Origin: JALQTD01 sp965656785
GTDB lineage: Bacteria > Bacteroidota > Bacteroidia > Flavobacteriales_D > Sanyastnellaceae
Assembly (NCBI GenBank): GCA_965656785.1
Contig: CBFHLY010000010.1
Span: 19,870-83,869 of the forward strand
Length of the DNA: 64,000 nt
Direction of reading: 5' to 3'
In this document: in pieces, positions 1 through 8,214 of the stretch
Layout of the letters: each line of letters begins with the position of its first letter
How positions within the stretch are numbered: position 1 is the stretch's first letter
Translations under genes and position numbers: made by a program
The notes under the pieces: generated by a model
The model's input: the letters and a program-made list of their open reading frames with translations, nothing else
Told to the model about the DNA's origin: nothing
Databases searched by the model: none

Positions 1-1
1 C

Positions 2-745
2 CTGAGTTGGTGGGCCGATCGCGACAGCGTGTGGATTTGGCCCAGCGATCCGGACACCTTGGTTTGGACCTGGCAAGGCGGCGCGGACACCCTCGCGGTG
101 CGCCGATCCGCCGCCCGCCGCCCGCTCAGCCCGTCCGCAAAACCCAGCGGCAAGCACGTGGCCAGCCGACTCCGTACGCTCCGATACGCCCAGCCGATCA
201 GCGCCATCGATCCAGCAGGGTGGCGCATCATCGTGGACAGCATCGAGGTGGGCTTCGACTCCCTGACCCTCTTGACCCCCTTCGAAATCGCCCTTCACGC
301 GGCCGAAGCCCCCGGCGTGAAGTACACGCTCGAGGTGGACCCCGATGGCGTGACGCTGTTGGGCGGCCAACCGACCGATTCGATCGAAACCCAGTGGGCT
401 ACTTGGCCGGACGATCACCTGTCGGAGCTCATCGTGACCGCAAAGGCTCCGGCGGTGGCCGGCCGGTTGCGCTTAGAGGATGCCGCGGGCCGGAACCTCG
501 CCGAACGCCCCTTGGCTGCCGACGATTCCATCCAATGGATCATTCGGGAATTGCTGCCGGGCAAGGTTGAACTGGTTTGGGAATCCGATCGGCACAGCGA
601 AGGCGCGTTTCAGGAGGCCGATCCTGCGCTGACTCGGCTCGGCGACGTGCGGTTGAAGGCGCTGGGTGGGTTGGAATTGCGGTCGAATTGGACGGTGGAG
701 TGGCAGTGGTCGATTGACACCGGGAAATTCCCGAAATTGCAGTGA
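2..745 (+). CDS. C-terminal part of an SbsA-type Ig-like domain protein (5' end outside window)
   Basis: The frame is open from the left edge of the window, so the true start lies upstream and only about 248 residues are visible. The visible part is beta-rich and has no membrane segment. It ends in an Ig-like fold whose last residues (RSNWTVEWQW, then GKFPKLQ) resemble the C-terminus of Bacteroidota lipoproteins with an SbsA-type Ig domain. Their role is uncertain but probably cell-envelope related. The stop codon overlaps the start of the next gene as TGATG, so the two are probably co-translated. The family call rests on remembered resemblance of the C-terminus and overall composition, so confidence is moderate. 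Confidence 0.5.
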   Translation: MSWWADRDSVWIWPSDPDTLVWTWQGGADTLAVRRSAARRPLSPSAKPSGKHVASRLRTLRYAQPISAIDPAGWRIIVDSIEVGFDSLTLLTPFEIALHAAEAPGVKYTLEVDPDGVTLLGGQPTDSIETQWATWPDDHLSELIVTAKAPAVAGRLRLEDAAGRNLAERPLAADDSIQWIIRELLPGKVELVWESDRHSEGAFQEADPALTRLGDVRLKALGGLELRSNWTVEWQWSIDTGKFPKLQ

Positions 746-2298
746 TGTTTTTGACAGCGATGAAACGGTGCTTGAGCGCGGTGATGCTCTTCGGACTTTG
801 GGCCTTGCCCGAAGCCGATGCGCAGTACATCGCCACGAGCAACGACAACATTTGCGCGGGCGATGTGGTCAACCTGTACGTGAACGTCACGGGTTGGTAT
901 GACGATCCGACCGACTCCAACCCCGCGGATTGGAGCTTCACGTGGACGCCGGCCGAGTTCTTTGCGGCCAACACCACCCAGTCGGTGAGTTTTACGCCCA
1001 CGGAGTCCGTCACCGTGCAGTGCACCGCCATTGCTCCGGATGGGGATGACCTCTACCTCGCCATCAACTTGGACGTGTACCCGGCCTTTACGGTCGACGC
1101 GGGAATGGATGTGCTGACCTGCACGACGGATGGGATTCAGCTGCAAGCCACGAGCGATTCGCCAGCGAACTTGAACTGGTTGTGGGAACCTGCAATCGGA
1201 TTGTCGGATCCGACGATTCCGAGTCCGACGGTCGTCGGGGAGGTGACCCAACTCTACACGGTCACCGCCGAGGTGAACGAACCCAACGGCGATGGGTGTA
1301 CGGCTTCGGATTTCATTGAGGTGGCGTCGGTTCAGCCGTCGCTGGATTTGGGCCCGGACGTGGTGGCCTGCACGGGGGAGGAGGTGGTGTTGCAATCGGG
1401 GTACGCGAGTTCGGTTGACCACGACTGGACCTTGCCGGGAGCGAGCGGGCCGACGGTCACGTTGACGGCTTCGGCCACGGTCGGCTTGACCATCACCACG
1501 GCGGACGGCTGCGAAGCCGAGGACGAGGTCACCGTGGTGTTTTCCGATGGGCCGGTGCTGGATTTGCCGGCGGAGGTGACGTTTTGTTCTTCGAACGGAA
1601 CGGCGTTGGATGCCACGCCGGTGGACGATGCCACGGGGCCGTTCCTGTTTGCTTGGTCCACGGGCGGTTCAGGCCCTGAGGCGCTGGTGTACGAATCCGG
1701 TGAGGCGAGCGTGACGGTGACCGATGCCGGGGGCTGTTCCACGACCGCGACGGTGGCGTTGGAAGCGCTGCCCAGTCCGGAGTTGCACTTGCCGTCGGAC
1801 ACGACGTTCTGCTTTGAGGACTTCCCGGATGCCACGTACTTGTTGAGCGTGCCCGGCGGATTTGCCGGGTACTCGTGGAACACGGGCAGTCCTTCGAACG
1901 TGCAGGTGGTCAATGGCCCTGGTTTGTACTCGGTTTCGGTGACGAACACCATCGGGTGCACGACGACGGAAAGCACGTGGGTGCAGGATTTTTGCGCGAT
2001 GCCGTTGTTGTGGGTGCCCAATGCGTTTTCGCCCGACGGCGATGGCATGAACGAAGTGCTGCGCATTGAAGGGCGCAACATCGTGGACCTCGAGTTCGTC
2101 ATTTACGACCGATGGGGCAACGAGGTGTGGCGCACGACGGAACTCGGGAGTTATTGGCACGGTGCAGGACCGGGCGGTCGCTACTACACCGCGGATGGCC
2201 AATACGTTTGGCGCGCCCGCTACCGATCGGTGGTCGACCCGGCGGGCAACTTGAGTCTGTGGCAAGAAGCCGGAGGCTCCATCACCGTCCTGCGCTGA
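745..2298 (+). CDS. Secreted T9SS type-B (gliding-motility-associated C-terminal domain) protein
   Basis: A 517-residue exported protein. The first 27 residues form a signal peptide (hydrophobic core VMLFGLWAL, cleavage near ADAQ). The middle is a series of Cys-containing Ig/PKD-like beta modules of about 80 residues (for example TCTTDGIQL, VACTGEEVV, TFCSSNGTA). The last ~90 residues are a classic CHU_C/type-B sorting domain: WVPNAFSPDGDGMNE, then FVIYDRWGNEVW, ending ITVLR. This domain directs translocation through the type IX secretion system. ATG at 745 overlaps the upstream stop; ATG at 760 is an alternative start that keeps the signal peptide. The substrate or binding partner cannot be read from sequence. 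It converges on the KtrA-like gene with no intergenic bases. Confidence 0.85.
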   Translation: MFLTAMKRCLSAVMLFGLWALPEADAQYIATSNDNICAGDVVNLYVNVTGWYDDPTDSNPADWSFTWTPAEFFAANTTQSVSFTPTESVTVQCTAIAPDGDDLYLAINLDVYPAFTVDAGMDVLTCTTDGIQLQATSDSPANLNWLWEPAIGLSDPTIPSPTVVGEVTQLYTVTAEVNEPNGDGCTASDFIEVASVQPSLDLGPDVVACTGEEVVLQSGYASSVDHDWTLPGASGPTVTLTASATVGLTITTADGCEAEDEVTVVFSDGPVLDLPAEVTFCSSNGTALDATPVDDATGPFLFAWSTGGSGPEALVYESGEASVTVTDAGGCSTTATVALEALPSPELHLPSDTTFCFEDFPDATYLLSVPGGFAGYSWNTGSPSNVQVVNGPGLYSVSVTNTIGCTTTESTWVQDFCAMPLLWVPNAFSPDGDGMNEVLRIEGRNIVDLEFVIYDRWGNEVWRTTELGSYWHGAGPGGRYYTADGQYVWRARYRSVVDPAGNLSLWQEAGGSITVLR

Positions 2299-2988
2299 TC
2301 AGGAGTTGACGTCCAAGAACCGCTTCACGGAGCTGAGCGTGCCGAACACCACCAACGTGTCGGTGGGCTTCAGTTCGGTTTCTGGACGGGGAACACCGAT
2401 GATGTGCTCCACTTCCTCACCATCAGCCTCCTCGTTCACCCGACGAATCGTAATCAGCCTCAAGTCGTATCGGGCCGTCAGGTCGACGCTGCCGAGCGTG
2501 CGCCCTACGCAGTTCTCGGGCGCGCGGATTTCCGCGATCTCGTAATCGTCGGGCAGTTGCAGGAAGCCGCGAATGTTCGGGTGGATGAGGCGCTCCGAGA
2601 CCACGTTCGCCACCTCGCTCTCGGGGCTCAGGATTTCCTTTACCCCGAGGCTCGTCAAGATGCGCTGCTGGTTGTCGTCGTTCGCCCGGACGATGACCCG
2701 CGGCACCCCGAGGTCGAGCAGGTTCAACGCCGTGAGGACCGTCGCTTCGAAGTTTTCTCCGATGGCCACGACGGCCGCGTCCATGTCATGGACTTTCTGA
2801 GCTTGCAGGGCGCGCTTGTCCGTCGAATCGAGGGTCACCGCAAGCGCGATTTCGTCCTTGAGCCGCTCGGTTTTCGTGCTGTCGCAGTCGAAGGCGATGA
2901 CTTCAGCGCCTTTGGCCGACAGCGCAAGGGCGATTTGCTGACCATAACGGCCGACGCCGAAGACGGCAAAGCGGGAGGAGCGGTGCAT
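2299..2988 (-). CDS. KtrA/TrkA-type potassium channel regulatory subunit (RCK protein)
   Basis: A 229-residue cytosolic protein with a TrkA-N Rossmann domain (residues ~7-125) followed by a TrkA-C (RCK_C) domain (~145-225). The nucleotide-binding glycine motif FGVGRYGQQ is near residue 10, with the acidic end-of-strand residues FDCD near residue 32. Such proteins bind NAD(H) or ATP/ADP and gate a membrane KtrB/TrkH potassium translocator. No translocator gene is in this window, so the partner must be encoded elsewhere. It lies 3 bp downstream of the kynureninase gene on the same strand, so the two are probably co-transcribed without an obvious functional link. Length matches KtrA (about 220 aa) rather than the duplicated TrkA (about 450 aa). 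Confidence 0.88.
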   Translation of the reverse strand: MHRSSRFAVFGVGRYGQQIALALSAKGAEVIAFDCDSTKTERLKDEIALAVTLDSTDKRALQAQKVHDMDAAVVAIGENFEATVLTALNLLDLGVPRVIVRANDDNQQRILTSLGVKEILSPESEVANVVSERLIHPNIRGFLQLPDDYEIAEIRAPENCVGRTLGSVDLTARYDLRLITIRRVNEEADGEEVEHIIGVPRPETELKPTDTLVVFGTLSSVKRFLDVNS

Positions 2989-2991
2989 GGC

Positions 2992-4272
2992 TCAGTGGGA
3001 TTTTAATATGCAGTGCTGCAAGATGGCATGAAAACGGGCCAAATCCGAGAACGAATTGTACAACGGCACCGGCGCCATCCGGATCACATTGGGCTCCCGC
3101 CAATCGGCCACCACGCCCGCCGCGGTCAAATCGTCAAAGAGCTGGCGACCAAAGCCGTGCGCAAGAAGCGAAATCTGCGATCCGCGCTGATTGACCTCGG
3201 TCGGGGTGATGATTTCCAACTCCGCCCCGGTGCGCTCCGCCACGTCGTGGATGGCCGCCTCGAGGTAGGCCGTCAACCGGTCTCCGCGTTCGCGCAGCGC
3301 ATCGATGCCGGCTTCGAGGAACTGGTCGAGCGCAACGGCGTGGACGGCCATGTTGAGGACGGGCGCGTTCGAAAGCTGCCACGCCTCGGCGGTCGCGATG
3401 GGGTGGAAGTCCGGCTCCATGAGGAAGCGGCGCTTCTTGTCGTGCCCCCACCACCCTTCAAAGCGCGGGATGTCCGTCAGGCCGAGGTGCCGCTCGTGCA
3501 CGTAGATGCCGCTGACCGCGCCCGGACCGGAATTGAGGTACTTGTACGAGCACCAGCAGGCGAAATCGACCCCCCATTCGTGGAGGGACATCGGCACGTT
3601 GCCCATGGCGTGGGCGAGGTCGAAGCCGCAGAGGGCACCGACTTCGGCCGCCGCCGCCGTGATGGTCCGCATGTCGAGGCGCTGCCCCGTGTAGTAGTTC
3701 ACGCCGCCCATCATCACCAGGGCGAGCTCGTCGCCCGCTTGCTGGATGGCGGACTCGATGTCGACCGTGCGGAGGGTGTGCTCGCCCGGGCGGGGGCTCA
3801 GTTCGATGAGGTCGGTGGCGGGGTCGCCGTGGTGAAAGCGGATTTGGCTTACCAGCGCGTAGCGATCCGAGGGAAACGCCTTCGCCTCCGCGAGGATCTT
3901 GCGCCGCTTCCCCTGCGGCCGGTAGAAGCTGACGAGCAGCAGGTGCAGGTTCGTCGTCAGCGCATTCATCGCCACCACCTCGTTCTCCTGGGCGCCCGTG
4001 AGGTGGGCCAAACCCCGCGCAAACCGCTCGTGGTAATCCGCCCACGGATGCGCGCCCCGGAAATGCCCTTCGACCCCGTGCTCCCGCCAACTGTCGAGCT
4101 CGACCTGCAACGCGTCCGCCGCCGCCCGAGGCTGCAGCCCGAGCGAGTTGCCCGTCAAGTAAATGCAGTCCTCGCCGTCGTGCTGCGGGATGAAAAACTG
4201 GTCGCGGAAGCGGCTCAGCGGGTCTGCCACGTCGAGTGCGCGGGCGGTGTCGAGGGTGAAATCGGCGTTCAT
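2992..4272 (-). CDS. kynU: Kynureninase
   Basis: A 426-residue PLP enzyme that cleaves kynurenine or 3-hydroxykynurenine to (hydroxy)anthranilate and alanine. The Schiff-base lysine is K244 in the motif CSYKYLNSGPG. The PLP-contacting FDLAHAMGN (D218, H221) and the N-terminal YLTGNSLGLQP are typical of kynureninases. The start at 4272 (MNADFTLDT) gives the usual family length; an upstream in-frame extension lacks homologous character. It is followed 3 bp later by the KtrA-like gene. A 3-hydroxyanthranilate dioxygenase gene sits at 28054-28587 in the same window. Together they suggest the tryptophan/kynurenine route to quinolinate and NAD, although kynurenine monooxygenase and tryptophan dioxygenase are not here. 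Confidence 0.95.
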   Translation of the reverse strand: MNADFTLDTARALDVADPLSRFRDQFFIPQHDGEDCIYLTGNSLGLQPRAAADALQVELDSWREHGVEGHFRGAHPWADYHERFARGLAHLTGAQENEVVAMNALTTNLHLLLVSFYRPQGKRRKILAEAKAFPSDRYALVSQIRFHHGDPATDLIELSPRPGEHTLRTVDIESAIQQAGDELALVMMGGVNYYTGQRLDMRTITAAAAEVGALCGFDLAHAMGNVPMSLHEWGVDFACWCSYKYLNSGPGAVSGIYVHERHLGLTDIPRFEGWWGHDKKRRFLMEPDFHPIATAEAWQLSNAPVLNMAVHAVALDQFLEAGIDALRERGDRLTAYLEAAIHDVAERTGAELEIITPTEVNQRGSQISLLAHGFGRQLFDDLTAAGVVADWREPNVIRMAPVPLYNSFSDLARFHAILQHCILKSH

Positions 4273-4339
4273 GGCTCGGTCGGTCAGTTGAGGCGGGTAA
4301 AGTTCGCAGGAAATCCGTCCCCCGCGCATGACCCGCCCG

Positions 4340-5173
4340 TCAAATCCACAACGCCATTCCTTGAGCGGCGAGCAGCCCGTCGAGCAGGAGGTCGTAATAG
4401 CGGGTGCCGCGGGCGCGCGAACCGAAGGCGACTACGAGCAGCGCGGCTGCGCTCACGAGGTAGCGGCCGGCCGCGGGGTCCACGCTGACAAAGGCCGCCG
4501 CGCTGAAGGCCACGAGGAACAGCGCGATGCGGATGGCTTGGGACGGGCCGATGAGGTGCGGCAAGGTGCGCATGCCCGGGGCGTCCACGTCGAGGTCGCG
4601 CACATCGAACGGGACGGTGATGCCGGCCACGAATGCGGTTTGGCCTAAAAACGCGAGCCACGCGTGCTCCGCGCCCTCCCCGACCAAATGCGCCGGCAGC
4701 GCCACCGACAGCACCGCCCACGTCAGCGCAATCCACGGCAACTTCGCGCCCGGCCACTCGCGCCCCGCCGCCCGTCGCCCGCCCGCCCGCCACGGCAAGA
4801 ACGCGTACGCCACTGTCAATGCGCCGCCCAACCCCGCCAGCGCCACCGGCACGGGATCAAGCAACAGCAGCACCAGCGGCAGCGCGTGCGCCACGAAGGC
4901 ACAGACCGCCGCGAGCACAGCGGCAGCCCACACCGCCAGCAGCTTCCGCCCATGGTTCAACAGGAACGCCCGCCGCTCCGGCCGCAGTTCCTCCGGCGCT
5001 CGGTGGGCCTTCACCACCCGGTGCAGCGAATAGGCCGCTCCCGTCGTGGCGCCCGTGAGTCCGGCCAGCGCCCAAGCGTGCGCCGTAGATCCGCCCCACA
5101 GGACGAACTGTGTGGCGGGCGCAATCGCTCCACCGAGGGCAATTGCAACGTGCGTGGGGGCCGGAAAACGCAT
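4340..5173 (-). CDS. UbiA-like polytopic membrane protein
   Basis: A 277-residue membrane protein with about eight to nine hydrophobic helices and an overall UbiA prenyltransferase layout. The second aspartate-rich loop is recognisable as PFDVRDLDVDAPGMRTLP (~185-202), a D-x-x-D-x-x-x-D pattern that in UbiA enzymes binds Mg-diphosphate. The first loop, normally NDxxDxxxD, is replaced by AYSLHRVVKAHR, so classical prenyl transfer is doubtful. Bacteroidota encode a family of such degenerate UbiA-like proteins of unknown function. ATG at 5173 is chosen because the upstream extension begins with TTG and overlaps the divergent gcvP control region. The gene is divergent from gcvP and 67 bp upstream of kynU. 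Confidence 0.65.
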   Translation of the reverse strand: MRFPAPTHVAIALGGAIAPATQFVLWGGSTAHAWALAGLTGATTGAAYSLHRVVKAHRAPEELRPERRAFLLNHGRKLLAVWAAAVLAAVCAFVAHALPLVLLLLDPVPVALAGLGGALTVAYAFLPWRAGGRRAAGREWPGAKLPWIALTWAVLSVALPAHLVGEGAEHAWLAFLGQTAFVAGITVPFDVRDLDVDAPGMRTLPHLIGPSQAIRIALFLVAFSAAAFVSVDPAAGRYLVSAAALLVVAFGSRARGTRYYDLLLDGLLAAQGMALWI

Positions 5174-5242
5174 GCTGCAAAGTTGGCCCCAAAGCCCGTT
5201 GATTTGACGCTTGAACCTCAACCGATTCGGGGGGGAGCGAAG

Positions 5243-5250
5243 TATATTTG
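5243..5250 (+). promoter_or_regulatory. Promoter -7 element for gcvP
   Basis: TATATTTG matches the Bacteroidota sigma-ABfrA -7 consensus TAnnTTTG exactly and lies 29 bp upstream of the gcvP ATG. No TTTG -33 box is visible at the expected distance (around 5221), so only the -7 element is supported. Confidence 0.6.
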
Positions 5251-5279
5251 TCCGCTATTCACCTGCAAACCCCGAACCC

Positions 5280-8153
5280 ATGAACACGGGAAGCTTTCTC
5301 TCTCGGCACATCGGTCCCCGCGAGGCGGATCGTGAAGTCATGCTCCGCGCGATCGGCGTGGACTCGATGGACGACCTCATCAACCGCACGGTGCCCGGGG
5401 GCATTCGGTTGCGGGAAAAGTTGTCGTTGTCGGCACCGTTGACGGAGGCCCAGTATTTGGACCACATCAGCGCGATTGCCGCGAAAAACCAGGTGTTCAA
5501 GAATTACATCGGCATGGGGTATCACCCGACGGAGGTGCCCAGCGTCATCCGGCGGAACGTGCTCGAGAATCCGGGTTGGTACACGGCTTACACGCCGTAC
5601 CAAGCCGAGATCGCTCAAGGCCGGCTCGAAGCCCTGCTGAATTTCCAAACGGTCGTGACGGATTTGACCGGGATGGAAGTGGCGAACGGTTCGTTGCTCG
5701 ATGAGGCGACGGCTGCGGCGGAGGCCATGGCGATGATGCACGCGTCGCGGTCCCGGGCGCAGGCGAAGGCGGGGGCGAATACGTTCCTCGTGGACGAGGC
5801 GGTGTTCCCGCAGACGATGGCGTTGCTGCGGACGCGCTCGAAGCACATCGGCATTGAGCTGCAGGTGATGGCGCGCGAGGCGATGGCGTTTGAGGCGGAG
5901 GGCGTCTTCGGCGCGTTGTTGCAGTACCCGGATGCGAACGGGGTGGCGCAGGATTTGACGGAGCTGATTGCACAAGCGCATGCGTCGGAAGTCCAAATCG
6001 CAGTGGCCGCCGACCTGATGTCCCTCGCCCTGCTCAAGGCACCGGGCGAAATGGGCGCTGACGTCGTGGTGGGCAACAGCCAACGCTTCGGGGTGCCCAT
6101 GGGATACGGCGGACCGCACGCGGCGTTCTTCGCGGCGCGCGACTCCTACAAGCGGCAGTTCCCCGGTCGCATCATCGGCGTCTCGGTGGACCGCCTGGGC
6201 GCTTCAGCCCTCCGCATGGCCCTCCAAACGCGGGAGCAACACATCCGCCGGGACAAGGCGACGTCGAACATTTGCACGGCCCAAGCCCTGCTGGCCATCA
6301 TGGCCTCCATGTACGCGGTCTACCACGGACCGGACGGCCTGCGCGCCATCGCGACGCGGATCCACAGCCGGGCCCGCACCCTCGACGTGGCGCTCAAGGC
6401 GTCGAACGATTACGAGCAACTCAACCGCACCTACTTCGACACCTTGAAAATCAAGGTTTCCGGGGGCGAAGACGCCATGAACGCCTTGCGCGCTCGGGCG
6501 GAATCGCGGGGCATCAACTTGCGGTACTTCCCGGATGGGGAGCACGTGGGCGTGTCCATGCACGAACGCATGACGGACGCGGACCTGAGCGACCTGTGCG
6601 GCGTCTTCGGGGTGAGCTCGGTGGCAGGCGTGGAAGCGGATTCGGCGTTCTTGGGCGGGGTTTGGCGTGAAAGCACGTACCTGCAGCACCCAGTGTTCAA
6701 CCGCTACCGCTCGGAAACCGAGATGATGCGGTACATCAAGCACCTCGAAAACAAGGACATGTCCCTGGTGCACGCCATGATTCCGCTCGGCTCGTGCACG
6801 ATGAAGCTCAATGCGGCTACGGAATTGATTCCGATCACGTTCCCGGCGTTTGCGGAGCTGCACCCGTTCTGCCCCACGAACCAAGCGGAGGGGTACCGGG
6901 AGATGTTGGAAGGATTGGAGCGGGATTTGGCGGAAATCACCGGCTTTGCTGGGGTGAGCTTGCAGCCCAACTCCGGTGCGCAAGGCGAGTTCGCGGGACT
7001 GATGGTCATTCGGGCGTATCACGACAGCCGCGGCGATCACCACCGCGACGTGTGCCTCATTCCGTCGTCGGCTCACGGCACGAACCCGGCGAGCGCGGTC
7101 ATGGCGGGCATGCGGGTGGTCGTGGTCGGTTGCGACGACCAAGGAAACATCGACCTCGACGATTTGCGCGCGAAGGCAGAGGCCCACTCGGACCACCTCG
7201 GCGCCATCATGGTGACGTACCCGTCCACGCACGGCGTCTACGAAGAGAGCATCCTCGAATTGACGTCGATCGTGCACGAGCACGGCGGCCAAGTTTACAT
7301 GGACGGTGCGAACATGAACGCTCAAGTCGCGCTCACGAGCCCGGGCCTCATCGGTGCGGACGTGTGCCACCTGAACTTGCACAAGACGTTCGCCATCCCG
7401 CATGGTGGCGGTGGACCGGGCGTCGGGCCCATCGGCGTGGCGGCGCACCTCGTGCCGTTTTTGCCGGGCCACCCGGTGCAGCAGGTGGGCGGCGAGCAGG
7501 CCATTGATGCGGTGAGCGCGGCGCCGTATGGCAGCGCGTTGGTATGCCAAATCTCATACGCCTACATCAAAATGCTCGGCGAGGCCGGACTCCGCGCTTC
7601 CACGGAATGGGCCATCCTCAACGCGAACTACCTGCGCGCTCGCCTCGAAGGTTCCTACGACATCCTGTACCTCGGAGCACACGGCACGGTCGCCCACGAA
7701 ATGATCCTCGACTGCCGCGAGTTCAAGAACACGGCGGGCATCGAAGTCATGGACATTGCGAAGCGCCTCATCGACTACGGCTTCCACGCACCGACCGTTT
7801 CGTGGCCGGTAGCGGGCACGCTCATGGTCGAGCCGACGGAAAGCGAGGCCCTCGAGGAACTCGATCGCTTCGCCGACGCGATGGTGTCCATCCGCGAGGA
7901 AATCCGGGCCATTGAGCAAGGCATCGCAGACCGAGAGGACAACGTCGTGAAGATGTCGCCCCACACCGCTGCCGAAGCCACGGCGACCGAATGGACCCAC
8001 CCTTACTCGCGCGAGGCGGCGTGTTATCCTGCGGCCGATTTGCGGTTCCGGAAGTTCTGGAGTTCGGTGGCGCGGGTGGACAATGCGTATGGCGATCGGA
8101 ATTTGGTCTGCACCTGTCCGCCCGTGAGCGAATTTGTCGATGCGTTGGTGTGA
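5280..8153 (+). CDS. gcvP: Glycine dehydrogenase (decarboxylating), P-protein of the glycine cleavage system
   Basis: A 957-residue homodimer-type P-protein, which decarboxylates glycine and passes the aminomethyl group to lipoyl-H protein. It has the N-terminal GDC-P half (FLSRHIGPREAD at the start) and the C-terminal PLP half with K702 in HLNLHKTFAIPHGGGGPG. MIPLGSCTMKLNA (~505) and SSAHGTNPASAVMAG (~605) are also diagnostic. ATG 5280 gives the standard family length; the longer open frame upstream overlaps the promoter. gcvT and gcvH are not adjacent, which is common in Bacteroidota. It is transcribed alone from a TAnnTTTG promoter, and the next gene has its own promoter directly after the stop. 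Confidence 0.98.
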   Translation: MNTGSFLSRHIGPREADREVMLRAIGVDSMDDLINRTVPGGIRLREKLSLSAPLTEAQYLDHISAIAAKNQVFKNYIGMGYHPTEVPSVIRRNVLENPGWYTAYTPYQAEIAQGRLEALLNFQTVVTDLTGMEVANGSLLDEATAAAEAMAMMHASRSRAQAKAGANTFLVDEAVFPQTMALLRTRSKHIGIELQVMAREAMAFEAEGVFGALLQYPDANGVAQDLTELIAQAHASEVQIAVAADLMSLALLKAPGEMGADVVVGNSQRFGVPMGYGGPHAAFFAARDSYKRQFPGRIIGVSVDRLGASALRMALQTREQHIRRDKATSNICTAQALLAIMASMYAVYHGPDGLRAIATRIHSRARTLDVALKASNDYEQLNRTYFDTLKIKVSGGEDAMNALRARAESRGINLRYFPDGEHVGVSMHERMTDADLSDLCGVFGVSSVAGVEADSAFLGGVWRESTYLQHPVFNRYRSETEMMRYIKHLENKDMSLVHAMIPLGSCTMKLNAATELIPITFPAFAELHPFCPTNQAEGYREMLEGLERDLAEITGFAGVSLQPNSGAQGEFAGLMVIRAYHDSRGDHHRDVCLIPSSAHGTNPASAVMAGMRVVVVGCDDQGNIDLDDLRAKAEAHSDHLGAIMVTYPSTHGVYEESILELTSIVHEHGGQVYMDGANMNAQVALTSPGLIGADVCHLNLHKTFAIPHGGGGPGVGPIGVAAHLVPFLPGHPVQQVGGEQAIDAVSAAPYGSALVCQISYAYIKMLGEAGLRASTEWAILNANYLRARLEGSYDILYLGAHGTVAHEMILDCREFKNTAGIEVMDIAKRLIDYGFHAPTVSWPVAGTLMVEPTESEALEELDRFADAMVSIREEIRAIEQGIADREDNVVKMSPHTAAEATATEWTHPYSREAACYPAADLRFRKFWSSVARVDNAYGDRNLVCTCPPVSEFVDALV

Positions 8154-8154
8154 A

Positions 8155-8184
8155 TTTGTCAATAAATTCACGCCCCTATATTTG
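8155..8184 (+). promoter_or_regulatory. Bacteroidota-type promoter (TTTG - N18 - TATATTTG)
   Basis: A TTTG box at 8155-8158 is followed after 18 bp by TATATTTG at 8177-8184, an exact match to the TTTG/TAnnTTTG promoter of Bacteroidota with near-canonical spacing. It lies 30 bp before the ATG of the following secreted protein, just after the gcvP stop. Confidence 0.78.
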
Positions 8185-8214
8185 CAACGTAACAAACCAT
8201 CCAAACGCTTTTAC

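Noticed and set aside
3013..4488. Long plus-strand open frame opposite kynureninase
   Set aside because: Low-complexity Arg/Ala-rich translation without motifs; kynU on the other strand is unambiguous.
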